Below are positions 24,736 to 34,019 of a stretch of DNA of 64,000 bases, in pieces; the stretch's first letter is position 1, and each line of letters opens with the position of its first letter. The DNA comes from Ignavibacteriales bacterium (GTDB lineage: Bacteria; Bacteroidota; Ignavibacteria; Ignavibacteriales; Melioribacteraceae). Under the pieces are notes generated by a model. The model was not told the DNA's origin and did not search any database. It saw only the letters and a program-made list of their open reading frames with translations. The translations under genes were made by a program, and so were the position numbers. Location: NCBI GenBank assembly GCA_026390775.1, contig JAPLFF010000003.1:615858-679857 (forward strand), in the 5' to 3' direction.

Positions 24736-26433
24736 TTACCATCCTTCCGCTTTTCCGTAACCGCGCGGATCAGTTGCACCGTAAAATGTATTTGTACTGT
24801 GATCTATTATAATGCCTTCCATCCTTCCCAAAGATTTTTCTTTACCAATTTTGTGTCCGCGTGCAAGAAGATTTTTTTGTACATCATCAGAAAGAGCGAA
24901 TTTTTCAAAATCAATTTCATCCGGCAGCCATTGATGATGAATTTTAGGAGCCGCTATTGCATCGTAAATATTCATATTGAAATCTAATACATTTAAGATT
25001 GTCTGCAGAACAGAAGTAATAATTGTAGAACCGCCGGGAGAGCCAATAATCATAAAAGGTTTATCGTCCTTCAGTATTATAGTAGGCGTCATCGAGCTTA
25101 ACATTCTCTTTTTCGGCTGGATGGAATTGGCTACACTTCCAATCAAACCATATAAATTCGGTTCGCCGGGTTTTGAACTGAAGTCATCCATTTCGTTGTT
25201 GAGCAAAAATCCAAGTCCTTCAACAACAATTCTATTTCCATACCCGCCGTTAAGAGTGTAAGTTGTAGCTGCTGCATTACCAAATTGATCTGCAACCGAG
25301 TAGTGAGTTGTCTCTTCATGTTCTCTAAGTTGATGGAGTTTTAGCGCTTTTATTTTTTCTGAAGGTGCTGCTTCTTCAGTAATCTCATTTTTTATTTGTT
25401 TGCCGTAACTTTTCGCAATCAATTCTTCAACCGGTACGGGGTAAAAATCCGCATCGCCCATATGCTCGGCGCGGTCAGCATAAATTCTCTTCATCACTTC
25501 AACCAGCGTGTGAATATATTTAGAACTTCCCCACTCATTTTTCTTAAACGAAAAATTTTCCAAAGCATTCATAGCTTCGATCAAACAAATTCCGCCTGAA
25601 GATGGAGGCGGCATAGAAATTATTTTGTATCCGCGGTAAGTTCCTTCAATTGGTTCTCTTTCAATTGCGCGATAATCTTTTAAATCATTCATCGTAAATA
25701 ATCCGTCATGCCTTCGGGATTCTTGAACTAACTTCTTAGCAATCTCGCCTTCGTAAAAAGCGTCTCTACCGCCGTTTTGTATTAATCGTAAAGTATTTGC
25801 CAAATCTTTTTGAACGAACAGATCACCTTCTTCTAATTTCTTTCCGTCTTTTGTAAATATTTTTTTTGTTGATTCTATTTTAGACAATTCCACAAATGCA
25901 GATTTTCCAGTTTCGTAATTTTTATAACTTAGTGCAAATCCTTTTTCAGCAAGATCAATTGCCGGCTGAATAACATCTTTCAGTTTCATCGTGCCGTATT
26001 TTTCAAGTGCATAGATTAATCCCGCAACCGTTCCAGGAACACCGGAAGAAGTCCATCCATCCTGGCTAAGAGCAGGAATAAAATTACCAAGACTATCTAG
26101 AAACATTTTTTCATGTGCAGCTAATGGTGCTGTTTCGCGGAAATCAATTGTAGTATTTTTTCCATCGGCAAGATGAATTACCATAAATCCGCCGCCGCCG
26201 ATATTTCCGGCACTCGGGTATGTAACTGCAAGTGCAAATCCAACTGCAACTGAAGCATCAACTGCATTACCGCCTTTTTTTAGAATTTGCACACCAACTT
26301 CAGTAGCTAAATTATTTGCGGTAACAACCATTCCATGTTTGGATCTTACCGGATTTTCCGCAAACGAAATAAGAGAGTTTGAGAAGAATAATAAGAAGAG
26401 AAGTGTTGATCTAATTTTAGAAGATGTGAGCAT
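24736..26433 (-). CDS. ggt: Gamma-glutamyltransferase
   Basis: Periplasmic enzyme that cleaves and transfers gamma-glutamyl groups, for example from glutathione. The 565-residue precursor has a signal peptide and a conserved N-terminal half (HGMVVTANNLATEVGVQIL, GGNAVDASVAVGFALAVTYP). The autocleavage threonine is in EETTHYSVADQFGNA, and GSPGGSTIITSVLQ forms the oxyanion region. Self-cleavage at that Thr would give large and small subunits. It overlaps the MCE gene by 17 bases. Confidence 0.94.
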   Translation of the reverse strand: MLTSSKIRSTLLFLLFFSNSLISFAENPVRSKHGMVVTANNLATEVGVQILKKGGNAVDASVAVGFALAVTYPSAGNIGGGGFMVIHLADGKNTTIDFRETAPLAAHEKMFLDSLGNFIPALSQDGWTSSGVPGTVAGLIYALEKYGTMKLKDVIQPAIDLAEKGFALSYKNYETGKSAFVELSKIESTKKIFTKDGKKLEEGDLFVQKDLANTLRLIQNGGRDAFYEGEIAKKLVQESRRHDGLFTMNDLKDYRAIEREPIEGTYRGYKIISMPPPSSGGICLIEAMNALENFSFKKNEWGSSKYIHTLVEVMKRIYADRAEHMGDADFYPVPVEELIAKSYGKQIKNEITEEAAPSEKIKALKLHQLREHEETTHYSVADQFGNAAATTYTLNGGYGNRIVVEGLGFLLNNEMDDFSSKPGEPNLYGLIGSVANSIQPKKRMLSSMTPTIILKDDKPFMIIGSPGGSTIITSVLQTILNVLDFNMNIYDAIAAPKIHHQWLPDEIDFEKFALSDDVQKNLLARGHKIGKEKSLGRMEGIIIDHSTNTFYGATDPRGYGKAEGW

Positions 26434-27325
26434 TTACTTCAACACCTTTAGATTTCAACTGATCAATAAGGATTTTTGTTAGATCTTTTGCCTGCTGAAT
26501 TGTTGTTTTTAGATCATTCATAAGACCGGTATCATTTAAAAGTTTACCAAAATTATTTTGATTCGTATTTGTCTTATCCATGAAATCATTTAATTTGGTC
26601 AAAAGTACTTTTGATGTTTTCATAACATCGTGAACCGAATTGATCGTTAGAGCGAGAGTATCGCGATTTGCATCCATGAAACTGTTTAAGTTTTTGGTCA
26701 CTTCATTTCCGGATTTCAATAATTTATTTAATTCATCTTTATTGTTTACAATAAGTTTGTTGAGATTATCTGTCAGTATGGCAAGATTATTAACGGATGT
26801 TTTAAGATCACTTGTAAATTTTTCATCTGTGATCGTTTTGTTCAATGCGGTAATTGAAATCTTCACTTCTTTAATAACATCTACCAGATCGTTCTGAACA
26901 GAACCAAGCATAGACATTGCTGAGGCAATATCGCCTTCAAAGTTGCCTTGCTGAAGTTTTTTATAATCCAATTCATTAATTGATAAGCCGGGATTAATTT
27001 CAACTTTCTTCCCGCCCATAAGATCAAGCATCATAATAGAAAATTTTGCGTCTTCTTTTATAATTATATCGGATGGAAGATTTAAGAGTGTTATTACTTT
27101 ACTGCCGTTAATTATTATATCTTCTACATATCCTTTACGGACACCGTTAATCGTTACCGGATCGTTAACTTCGAGTCCTGCAACAGAACTAAACTCAACG
27201 GAGATCTCTTTACGATTTGAATTAAACGACCAATTTTTTGCCCAGCCCAGGACCCATAAGAAAATAATTATAGCAAGTAAGAATGTTACGCCTACTTTAA
27301 TTTCTGTTTTTCTCTGATCTTTCAT
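26417..27325 (-). CDS. MlaD/MCE-domain lipid-transport protein
   Basis: A 302-residue substrate-binding component of MCE-type lipid transport between the membranes. One N-terminal membrane anchor (VGVTFLLAIIIFLWVLGWA) precedes the MCE domain (EISVEFSSVAGLEVNDPVTINGVRKGYVEDI). A long helical tail rich in Leu and Asn follows (about 150-295), as in tube-forming MCE proteins. The partner permease and ATPase (MlaE, MlaF) are not in the window. It overlaps its neighbours on both sides (29 and 17 bases). Confidence 0.88.
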   Translation of the reverse strand: MKDQRKTEIKVGVTFLLAIIIFLWVLGWAKNWSFNSNRKEISVEFSSVAGLEVNDPVTINGVRKGYVEDIIINGSKVITLLNLPSDIIIKEDAKFSIMMLDLMGGKKVEINPGLSINELDYKKLQQGNFEGDIASAMSMLGSVQNDLVDVIKEVKISITALNKTITDEKFTSDLKTSVNNLAILTDNLNKLIVNNKDELNKLLKSGNEVTKNLNSFMDANRDTLALTINSVHDVMKTSKVLLTKLNDFMDKTNTNQNNFGKLLNDTGLMNDLKTTIQQAKDLTKILIDQLKSKGVEVNAHIF

Positions 27326-27674
27326 AACGTTTTATTATTTGTTTTAAATGATTAAAATCCGCTGAATCAACTATCCCGTCGTGATATAAGAAACGGGCTT
27401 CATCCATAACATCTTGTAAACGCGAAATCGCAGAATCAAAATTATATTTCTTTGATTCATCCAAAAAATTATGAACAGCTATTTTCATTGAATCGCGGTA
27501 AACCGATGCTTTCACATCTTTTAATTTCTTATCGAAATCATCAACAGCTGCACCAATGATCTTATCTTTCGAAAAATTCTTAAAAAAATCTTTTTTATAT
27601 TTTACAAAATAAACCACAGTCCCTACAAGAATTGTAAACACAACAACAGCAGAAATAAAGCATCCTTTTTTCAT
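27297..27674 (-). CDS. Small membrane-anchored protein of unknown family
   Basis: A 125-residue protein with one N-terminal membrane helix (about 5-23) and a charged, mostly helical remainder rich in Lys and Asp. No domain recognised. It overlaps the MCE-protein gene by 29 bases and follows the CNNM gene by 9, so it is probably cotranslated with MlaD and may act with it at the inner membrane; that role is only inferred from position. Confidence 0.6.
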   Translation of the reverse strand: MKKGCFISAVVVFTILVGTVVYFVKYKKDFFKNFSKDKIIGAAVDDFDKKLKDVKASVYRDSMKIAVHNFLDESKKYNFDSAISRLQDVMDEARFLYHDGIVDSADFNHLKQIIKRYERSEKNRN

Positions 27675-27683
27675 TTATATAAG

Positions 27684-28961
27684 TTAGTTTACTTTTTCCA
27701 CAAGAACTTTGTTTACCCGTTTGTTGACAACTTCTTTAACAGTAAATTTATAGTTATTGTGGATTAAGTGAAACCCCTGCTGTGGAATTATCCCGGCTTG
27801 ATTAAATATAAATCCGCCGACAGTATCATAGTCGTCATTCTCTGATGAGAAGTCTAGATTCAGCAATTCATTCAATTCATCAATTGAGACCTTGCCTAAA
27901 ATCATAAAACTATTTTCATTCAATTTTACGATTTCATTTTCTTCACGGTCATATTCATCCCTAATTTCACCAACAATTTCTTCAAGAATATCTTCAAGCG
28001 AAATCAAACCCGATGTGCCGCCATATTCATCAACAACGATACCTAGATGCATATTCTTTTCTTGGAAATCATGAAGAAGAACATTAATAAGTTTTGTCTC
28101 CGGAACAAACATTGCTTCCCGGGCAATATTTTTAAGTGAAAGTGATTTACGAATTTCCGGATTACTTAAAAATGGAAGCAGATCCTTTGCATAAATTATT
28201 CCAATTACTTTATCTAAGCTATCTTCATAAAGAGGAATCCTGCTGTGACCAGATGCATTAATTATCTTCATCATCTCATCAAAATCAGTATTAAGTGAAA
28301 CAGCTATGATATCCACACGCGGAGTCATTACTTCTCTTGCCGTTACAGTTTTAAATGAAACAATTCCGTGGATCAGCTCATGCTCGCCTTCTTCAATTGT
28401 TCCAGTTTCAATACTTAGATCAGCAAGATCTTTTATATCGGTTTCATGAAGAGCACTTTTAGTTCTATCAAAGTTTATTTTTGAAGAAAGCAGTCTTAGA
28501 AGGTCAGTTAGTATTTTTGATATAGGATATAATATGATCCCTAACCAATATAAAGGCACAGCAGTAATTCGTACACATTGAGCCGGATACTTATTAGCCC
28601 ATAACTTTGGAGTAACTTCACCAAATAATAAAATAAGAATTGTTAAAAGAGGAATTTGAATTAATAATGCTAGTTGAACAGAAATATTAAATATGCGAGC
28701 AGCTTCGAGTGCAAGCATTACTGCTATGATCGAAGCTGCTACATTTACAACTGTATTACCAATAAGAATAGTTACAAGAATTCGGCGCGGATTTTCTAAT
28801 AGTGATTGTAGATAACTGCCGATAATTTTATGCTGCTTCTTAAACTCTCGTAACTTCTTTTTATCAAAAGAAAATAATGCAACTTCAGAGCCGGAAAAAA
28901 AAGCCGAAAGAATAAAACAAATTAATAAAAGAAGAATTTTTATAGACCAGCCATATTCCAA
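27684..28961 (-). CDS. CNNM/CorC-type transporter-associated protein (DUF21 + CBS pair + CorC_HlyC)
   Basis: A 425-residue membrane protein. The N-terminal DUF21 domain has four membrane segments (about 5-150). A CBS pair begins near VMTPRVDIIAVSLNTDF and includes DEYGGTSGLISLEDILEEIVGEI. The C-terminal CorC_HlyC domain spans about 345-420 (DYDTVGGFIFNQAGIIP). Family members are linked to magnesium or cobalt homeostasis; in Bacteroidota the relative GldE is linked to gliding. The hemolysin name seen in databases is historical. Confidence 0.88.
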   Translation of the reverse strand: MEYGWSIKILLLLICFILSAFFSGSEVALFSFDKKKLREFKKQHKIIGSYLQSLLENPRRILVTILIGNTVVNVAASIIAVMLALEAARIFNISVQLALLIQIPLLTILILLFGEVTPKLWANKYPAQCVRITAVPLYWLGIILYPISKILTDLLRLLSSKINFDRTKSALHETDIKDLADLSIETGTIEEGEHELIHGIVSFKTVTAREVMTPRVDIIAVSLNTDFDEMMKIINASGHSRIPLYEDSLDKVIGIIYAKDLLPFLSNPEIRKSLSLKNIAREAMFVPETKLINVLLHDFQEKNMHLGIVVDEYGGTSGLISLEDILEEIVGEIRDEYDREENEIVKLNENSFMILGKVSIDELNELLNLDFSSENDDYDTVGGFIFNQAGIIPQQGFHLIHNNYKFTVKEVVNKRVNKVLVEKVN

Positions 28962-28995
28962 CTAAGATTGTATCCTTACTTGTTCAACATACGCA

Positions 28996-29424
28996 TTAAA
29001 ATGGAAGATCATCATCAACACCTTGTGAAGCTGCATCCGGTTCACTTGCTGAAAATCCGGATTTATCTCCAGAACTTTCTCCTCCGCCTGCTTCTCGACC
29101 TTCAAGAGGTATAAGTTTTTCAGATATAACTTCAGTAACATATCGTTTAACACCTTCTTTATCAGTATAATCTCTTTTTTGAATTCGACCTTCAACATAA
29201 AATTTCTTTCCCTTCTTTAAGGATTCTTTATAAAAATCCGGAAGGTTGAAAGAAACTACATTATGCCAAGTTGTTTCATTCACCCAGTTACCATCTTTCC
29301 CTTTATAGCTATTTGATGTAGCAATTGAAAAAGATGTAACTGATAAATTATTGGTAGTAAATCTTGTCTCGGCATCATTACCGAGGTTACCAATTAACAT
29401 TACTTTGTTTAATGAGAAAGCCAT
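28996..29424 (-). CDS. ssb: Single-stranded DNA-binding protein
   Basis: A 142-residue SSB. The OB-fold starts SLNKVMLIGNLGNDAETRF and has the typical WHNVVSF strand. A Gly/Ser-rich linker leads to the acidic docking tail DDDLPF. The ribosome site AGGGGG lies six bases before ATG. The 3' end is 34 bases from the CNNM gene. The docking tail binds other replication and repair proteins. Confidence 0.95.
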   Translation of the reverse strand: MAFSLNKVMLIGNLGNDAETRFTTNNLSVTSFSIATSNSYKGKDGNWVNETTWHNVVSFNLPDFYKESLKKGKKFYVEGRIQKRDYTDKEGVKRYVTEVISEKLIPLEGREAGGGESSGDKSGFSASEPDAASQGVDDDLPF

Positions 29425-29469
29425 AACGCCCCCTTATTTTAGTTATTAATGATTACCATGATTAATTTA

Positions 29470-30070
29470 TCATAAAAAGAGATAATAGACAATCATTGAA
29501 GCAAAAGGAATTAAAATATTATCTATGTCTTTTGGGCTAAATCCTTCAATAACTGTAGTTACAACTGCTGCTGTAATTAATAATAATATATTTATTTGTC
29601 CGAAGAATAGTAAATTAAAAAACAATGCACCGATAAATCCGAAGAAGAAGAAAGCAATGCTTCCTTCAACGGTTTTATCAGAAAATATATGATATGTATG
29701 TTTGCCAAATCTTTTGCCGAAAACCGGTGCTAATCCATCACCCCATCCAAGAAAACCCATTGATAAAAGTGCACCCGGTGAATAAAAGAATATTGTACCC
29801 ATAATATTCATAACTAAGGAAAATATAACGGACCTTTTAGAAGTTCTCTTCTATCACCTGTTCTTGTCATAATTTTAACAGCTCGATCATCCGGCTTAGC
29901 AGTAAATCCTTTTATGAGAAGTAATATAGTCCAGATTAATGCCGGAGTAATATTTAAATATTTAGTCCAATGATCTGGATCTTAACTGCAAAATCCATTA
30001 TTGCAACTATTCCAAACACATATACTAATCCCCCGAGAGTAATAAGAATATTTTGTAAAACCGGATTCAT
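29470..30070 (-). pseudogene. Frameshifted phytol/dolichol-kinase-like (CTP-dependent) membrane protein
   Basis: Three pieces in different frames together read as one membrane protein. Piece 1 starts at ATG 30068-30070 (MNPVLQNILITLGGLVYVFG). Piece 2 begins near 29984 (DPDHWTKYLNITPALIW through RRELLKGPLYF) and hits a stop at 29814-29816. Piece 3 continues LVMNIMGTIFF, GWGDGLAPVFGKRFGKHTY and EGFSPKDIDN to 29470. GWGDG, GKRFGK and the K-x-E-GS pattern match the phytol kinase/VTE5-like and cytidylyltransferase family. Two one-base deletions, near the A run at 29984 and in the AAAA at 29820-29823, explain the breaks; restoring both gives exactly 201 codons. It is either a real pseudogene or two homopolymer read errors. 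Confidence 0.8.
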
Positions 30071-30073
30071 AGA

Positions 30074-30544
30074 TTATTCGACTGTGATAATAAAAGAATC
30101 TTTGAAAGACGGGATCTGCCAAAGATTATTGCGGGTCTTTTCTGCATCTTCCTTTGTAGCAAAAGACGGAAGTTGAACTGCGAAAAGTTTTATTTGCTCA
30201 CGATAAATTATGTTCATAACTAATTCAGTCTTGCTTTTGTTTTCATTAATAAACGCTTCCGCTCTTTCTTTAGTCGTGAAAGCACCTAATTGGATAATAA
30301 ATTTTTTCACACTAACTGTCTGTTCCGTTTTTACCGGTTCTGTTTTCACAGGTTCAGCTTTTACTTCTTGAACAGATGGAACCGCTTTAGTAGTATCATT
30401 AATATTAACTGCATCTTTCTGTACGTCATCGAAAATATAAACATCCGGTTCTTTCTTCTCAGATTGTTTAGTAGTTTCTTCAGAAGTAGAGCATCCAAAA
30501 AATCCTATTATAATAAAAATCAAAAAAACTTTTAAAGTTTTCAT
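30074..30544 (-). CDS. SPOR-domain lipoprotein
   Basis: A 156-residue lipoprotein starting at ATG 30542-30544: signal MKTLKVFLIFIIIGFFGC with lipobox GFFGC. A Lys/Glu/Pro/Val-rich spacer includes the repeated PVKTE unit. The C-terminal SPOR domain (KFIIQLGAFTTKERAEAFINE) would bind peptidoglycan with bare glycan strands at division sites. Longer upstream reading would cross the terminator hairpin at 30568-30589 and is rejected. It lies 3 bases before the frameshifted kinase-like gene. Confidence 0.85.
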   Translation of the reverse strand: MKTLKVFLIFIIIGFFGCSTSEETTKQSEKKEPDVYIFDDVQKDAVNINDTTKAVPSVQEVKAEPVKTEPVKTEQTVSVKKFIIQLGAFTTKERAEAFINENKSKTELVMNIIYREQIKLFAVQLPSFATKEDAEKTRNNLWQIPSFKDSFIITVE

Positions 30545-30567
30545 AACATAACCTGTATAAATTAAAA

Positions 30568-30589
30568 AAGGATGACTAATGTCATCCTT
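30568..30589 (-). terminator. Intrinsic terminator 2 after the FadL-like gene
   Basis: Nine-base perfect arms AAGGATGAC and GTCATCCTT around a four-base loop. Read on the minus strand it is followed directly by six T residues (30564-30569 as A on the plus strand). It lies between the FadL-like gene and the SPOR gene, so it should separate the two transcripts. Confidence 0.75.
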
Positions 30590-30638
30590 AATGTACAAAA
30601 ACAAAAAATAAATCGTGTAACTAACTCGTAAATCAAAA

Positions 30639-30663
30639 GAGGGATGAATAGTATCCATCCCTC
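30639..30663 (-). terminator. Intrinsic terminator 1 after the FadL-like gene
   Basis: Arms GAGGGATG (30639-30646) and CATCCCTC (30656-30663) with a nine-base loop, 13 bases after the FadL stop on the minus strand and followed by TTTT. Together with the hairpin at 30568-30589 it gives a tandem terminator, fitting a strongly expressed outer-membrane protein gene upstream. Confidence 0.65.
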
Positions 30664-30675
30664 ATAGCTAAGATA

Positions 30676-31953
30676 TTATAAACTATAATTTAGACTAAAA
30701 CCAAATAGATGTGCACTTTCAGAATATGTTCCGTTAAATTTAAATATTGAATTATTAACTATTCTATCACTAAAACTGAGATACATATATGAAAGATCCA
30801 TGCTTAAATGTTCAGTAAGCTTTCCGCCAAATCCAATGTTGAATCCCAATCTGTCAGCATCAGGTAATGATGGCTCAACATATTCGTCTGTAACCGGATT
30901 ATGATCGTAAAGAAGACCGAATCTAACAGCGAAAGCATCAGTTGCTTTATATTCAAAACCTAATCTTGCTATGTAAGTATCTTTATAATTTCTATCGACT
31001 GAACTTGTATAAGAACCTGTGAAAGTCGGACTTGTAGGATTATAGTTATCAAAAGTAACAGCCAATTTATCGTAACTTGACCATCCAACATATTGGAAAT
31101 CAAAAGTTGTTGTCCAATCTTTATTCGGCATCCAAGCAATACCTAAAGTAGCACTTGCAGGTGTTGTCAAAGGAGCTGATACTCCACCATTAGGCCAAGG
31201 AACTGTTACAGAGACATGATATACTGGATGTACGAATGTGAAATTTGTAGGATCACTAACTACAGTTCCGGTAAAGTTGAATTTAGTTTGGCTTCTATAA
31301 CTTAAACCAAATTGCCACATATCGTTTAGTTTATATAAAATACCAGCTGTGAATCCAACTGCAGTAGATGTGTTACTTTCTAAAGTAGTTAAAAATTCAG
31401 GGTAAGCAGCATTGACCCCATTTACATTTTTATGAGAAATTTTGACACTAGCCATAGCAATCACTGGTCCAGCACTTACAGAAAGATTATCAAATAATTT
31501 ATATGCTAGTACAGGAGTTAAGTAAAATGATTTAACTGATGTTTCGACTGCTAAATATCTTCCAACCCAATTCGGATTCCATCTTGTACCTAATCCAAAC
31601 TGATTATTAACTCCTAATCCAACAGAAAATTTATCTGAGAATGCATGAGTTAAATAAAAATTAATCAGAGTGAATACCTGACTATCCATATCAGTTAGTG
31701 AACTACTTGGCTTTGGAAGCTGAAAACTTGCTAATGGCAGAATCATCGTTGAACCCAGCGAAAAGTTTGTTCCGCTAAGTTGTGTAATACCTGCTGGATT
31801 AAAATAAATTGCAGAAGGATCGTTAGCCAAACCGGTGAAAGCACCGGCCATTGCCATTGCTCTAGCACCTTGTTCGTTTAATTGAAAACCGCCGGCATAG
31901 GTGCTTCCGGCAAATATACTGCATACTAATAATAATGTAAGTAATTTCTTCAC
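30676..31953 (-). CDS. FadL/OmpP1/TodX-family outer-membrane transport protein
   Basis: A 425-residue outer-membrane barrel for hydrophobic compounds. After the signal peptide (ending STYAG) comes the family N-terminus GGFQLNEQGARAMAMAGAFTGLANDPSAIYFNPAGITQL, whose hatch and NPA signature define FadL-like proteins. Many amphipathic strands follow, and the last strand ends in HLFGFSLNYSL with no extra tail. Start is GTG at 31951-31953, seven bases from AGGAGG. It has its own candidate promoter and tandem terminators, so it is probably monocistronic. Long-chain fatty acids are the likely cargo; aromatic hydrocarbons are possible in this family. Confidence 0.9.
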   Translation of the reverse strand: MKKLLTLLLVCSIFAGSTYAGGFQLNEQGARAMAMAGAFTGLANDPSAIYFNPAGITQLSGTNFSLGSTMILPLASFQLPKPSSSLTDMDSQVFTLINFYLTHAFSDKFSVGLGVNNQFGLGTRWNPNWVGRYLAVETSVKSFYLTPVLAYKLFDNLSVSAGPVIAMASVKISHKNVNGVNAAYPEFLTTLESNTSTAVGFTAGILYKLNDMWQFGLSYRSQTKFNFTGTVVSDPTNFTFVHPVYHVSVTVPWPNGGVSAPLTTPASATLGIAWMPNKDWTTTFDFQYVGWSSYDKLAVTFDNYNPTSPTFTGSYTSSVDRNYKDTYIARLGFEYKATDAFAVRFGLLYDHNPVTDEYVEPSLPDADRLGFNIGFGGKLTEHLSMDLSYMYLSFSDRIVNNSIFKFNGTYSESAHLFGFSLNYSL

Positions 31954-31987
31954 ACAACCTCCTCTTGAATGAATTAAGTTCTTAGAA

Positions 31988-32015
31988 AATATAAGTAATT
32001 GTATTCTAAAAGCAA
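31988..32015 (-). promoter_or_regulatory. Candidate promoter for the FadL-like gene
   Basis: On the minus strand TTGCTT (32010-32015) is separated by 16 bases from TATATT (31988-31993), which leaves a leader of about 30 bases containing AGGAGG. Position and spacing fit a sigma-70-type promoter; the hexamers are only partly conserved. Confidence 0.35.
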
Positions 32016-32025
32016 ATAAGATTTC

Positions 32026-32526
32026 TTATTCAAATGTCATAATAATTGAATTCTTTTCTACCGATTGCCCTTCCTTAAAGAGTATTTCTTTTACTATTCC
32101 ATTGACCGGAGATCGTATTTCATTCTCCATCTTCATTGCTTCCAGTATTAATAATGGTTCTCCTACTTTTACATAATCACCAATACTTTTTCCCAATTTT
32201 AGAAGTAACCCGGGCATTGGTGCTTTAATATTCAATTTTCTAGCTGATATATTTTTTTTCTTTTGAAGCTCATTAGCCCTTTCCTGAAGTTGTGTATGGA
32301 CTAAAGCTTCAAAGTAACAGCCGTCTATTACCACTCCATATTTATCTTTATTCAGTTTGTGAGCTGTTATTTCGAATACTTTATTACCTAATTTTAGTAA
32401 ATAAGCGTTGTTGTTAATTTGTGATACTTCCGCGTGTATCTTTTTATTATTAATTATAACTTCATTTCCGTTATTAATTTTAACAGAATGTTTTCTATTA
32501 TTGATCGTAATTATCATTTCATTCAT
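32026..32526 (-). CDS. Biotin carboxyl carrier protein (acyl-CoA carboxylase type)
   Basis: A 166-residue protein carrying a C-terminal biotinyl domain with the biotinylation site EAMKMENEIRSPVNG. The N-terminal part is beta-rich, like the small linking domain of propionyl- or acetyl-CoA carboxylase alpha subunits. Start is ATG at 32524-32526, overlapping the biotin carboxylase stop by 8 bases. It works with the upstream carboxylase gene; together they equal a split alpha subunit. No carboxyltransferase subunit is in the window. Confidence 0.87.
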   Translation of the reverse strand: MNEMIITINNRKHSVKINNGNEVIINNKKIHAEVSQINNNAYLLKLGNKVFEITAHKLNKDKYGVVIDGCYFEALVHTQLQERANELQKKKNISARKLNIKAPMPGLLLKLGKSIGDYVKVGEPLLILEAMKMENEIRSPVNGIVKEILFKEGQSVEKNSIIMTFE

Positions 32527-34015
32527 TATTCTGATCCCGCCATAAGTTACTAATATCAATCTGATTTTTTGATAATGATAATTCCTGTTCTTTAGATTTC
32601 AATAAAGCAGATAGCACTGCAGCAGCATCTTCATACTCCTTCGATGAAGTGTCTTTCCATTTTTCTGGAACAAGCGGCATGAAATCATTATCAAGAAAAT
32701 TAATATCGAATGTTCCGTCTAAAAAAACTTTTTGTTTAAAAATCCATCTGAAAACTGGAATGTTTGTAATGACTCCGCTAATTTGATACTCACCCAAAGC
32801 TCTTTGCATTCTAACAATCGCTTCGTCTCTATCTATTCCCCAAGCAATAACTTTTGACAACATAGGATCATAATAAATCGGGACTTCACTCATTACATCA
32901 ATTCCTCTGTCAATTCGGATTCCTGGACCGGAAGTTAAACGATGATGAACAATCTTACCTGTTGATGGTGCGAAATTATTATCAACATCTTCAGCATAGA
33001 TCCTGCATTCAACAGCGTGACCATGAATTTTAATATCCTCTTGTATTAGAGTAAGCTTTTCACCGGAAGCAATTTTTATTTGCTGCTTTACTATATCTAT
33101 CCCGGTTATCATTTCTGTAACGGGATGTTCTACTTGAAGCCGTGTATTCATTTCTAGGAAATAAAAACTTTTGTCAGAATCCATTAAGAATTCTATTGTT
33201 CCGGCATTGTAGTAGCTACAGGCTTTAGCTGCATCTATAGCAGCGTTTGTAATTTTTTTTCTAGTTGATTCGTCAACTGCTATGGAAGGGGCTTCTTCAA
33301 TTACTTTTTGATGCCTTCGCTGTACAGAACATTCCCTTTCAAATAGATGCAGATAATTTCCGAATTTATCTGCCAGTATCTGTACTTCAATATGTTTTGG
33401 ATGTTCGATGAATTTTTCAAGATAAACATCATCATTGCCAAATGCTTTAAGTGATTCATTCTTAGCTCGGTTATATGCGGATTCAAATTCTTCTTCACTA
33501 GAGATTTTCCGCATTCCTTTGCCGCCGCCACCCGCCGCTGCTTTAAGCATTACAGGATAACCAATTTCTGCAGCGATTTTCTTCCCTTCATCTATACTTT
33601 CAATCGGTTCAGTTGTACCGGGTACGATTGGGACATTATTTGCTTTCATCAATCTTCTTGCAGAAGTTTTTTCTCCCATCATCAATACAGATTTGGATGA
33701 AGGACCAATGAAAATAATTCCCGACTCTTCCACCATTCTAATAAATTCCGCATTCTCAGATAGAAAACCATACCCGGGATGGATTGCATCCGCACCAATT
33801 TCTTTTGCTAGTTTAATAATCTTTTCTTTGTTAAGGTATGATTCACTTGCCGGTGAAGGTCCAATTAGATAAGCTTCATCAGCTCTTCGAACATGCAATG
33901 CTAATTTATCAGCTTCAGAGTAAATTGCTGCAGACGTTATATCTAACTCCCTGCAGGCTTTAATTATGCGATGAGCAATTTCTCCGCGGTTTGCAATTAG
34001 TATTTTTTTTATCAT
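32519..34015 (-). CDS. Biotin carboxylase subunit (acetyl/propionyl-CoA carboxylase)
   Basis: ATP-dependent carboxylation of biotin on the adjacent carrier. About 498 residues from ATG 34013-34015 (MIKKILIANRGEIAHR), chosen because the family begins here; the upstream extension overlaps mutS2. The ATP-grasp domain has AAAGGGGKGMRK, the catalytic EMNTRLQVEHPVTE, and ECRIYAEDVDNNFAPSTG. The C-terminus exceeds the 450 residues of a simple AccC and resembles propionyl/methylcrotonyl-type alpha subunits. It follows mutS2 by four bases. Confidence 0.92.
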   Translation of the reverse strand: MIKKILIANRGEIAHRIIKACRELDITSAAIYSEADKLALHVRRADEAYLIGPSPASESYLNKEKIIKLAKEIGADAIHPGYGFLSENAEFIRMVEESGIIFIGPSSKSVLMMGEKTSARRLMKANNVPIVPGTTEPIESIDEGKKIAAEIGYPVMLKAAAGGGGKGMRKISSEEEFESAYNRAKNESLKAFGNDDVYLEKFIEHPKHIEVQILADKFGNYLHLFERECSVQRRHQKVIEEAPSIAVDESTRKKITNAAIDAAKACSYYNAGTIEFLMDSDKSFYFLEMNTRLQVEHPVTEMITGIDIVKQQIKIASGEKLTLIQEDIKIHGHAVECRIYAEDVDNNFAPSTGKIVHHRLTSGPGIRIDRGIDVMSEVPIYYDPMLSKVIAWGIDRDEAIVRMQRALGEYQISGVITNIPVFRWIFKQKVFLDGTFDINFLDNDFMPLVPEKWKDTSSKEYEDAAAVLSALLKSKEQELSLSKNQIDISNLWRDQNNE

Positions 34016-34019
34016 AAAA

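Noticed and set aside
28962..29198. Small minus-strand frame inside ssb
   Set aside because: It overlaps ssb in another frame and has a composition typical of a shadow frame.
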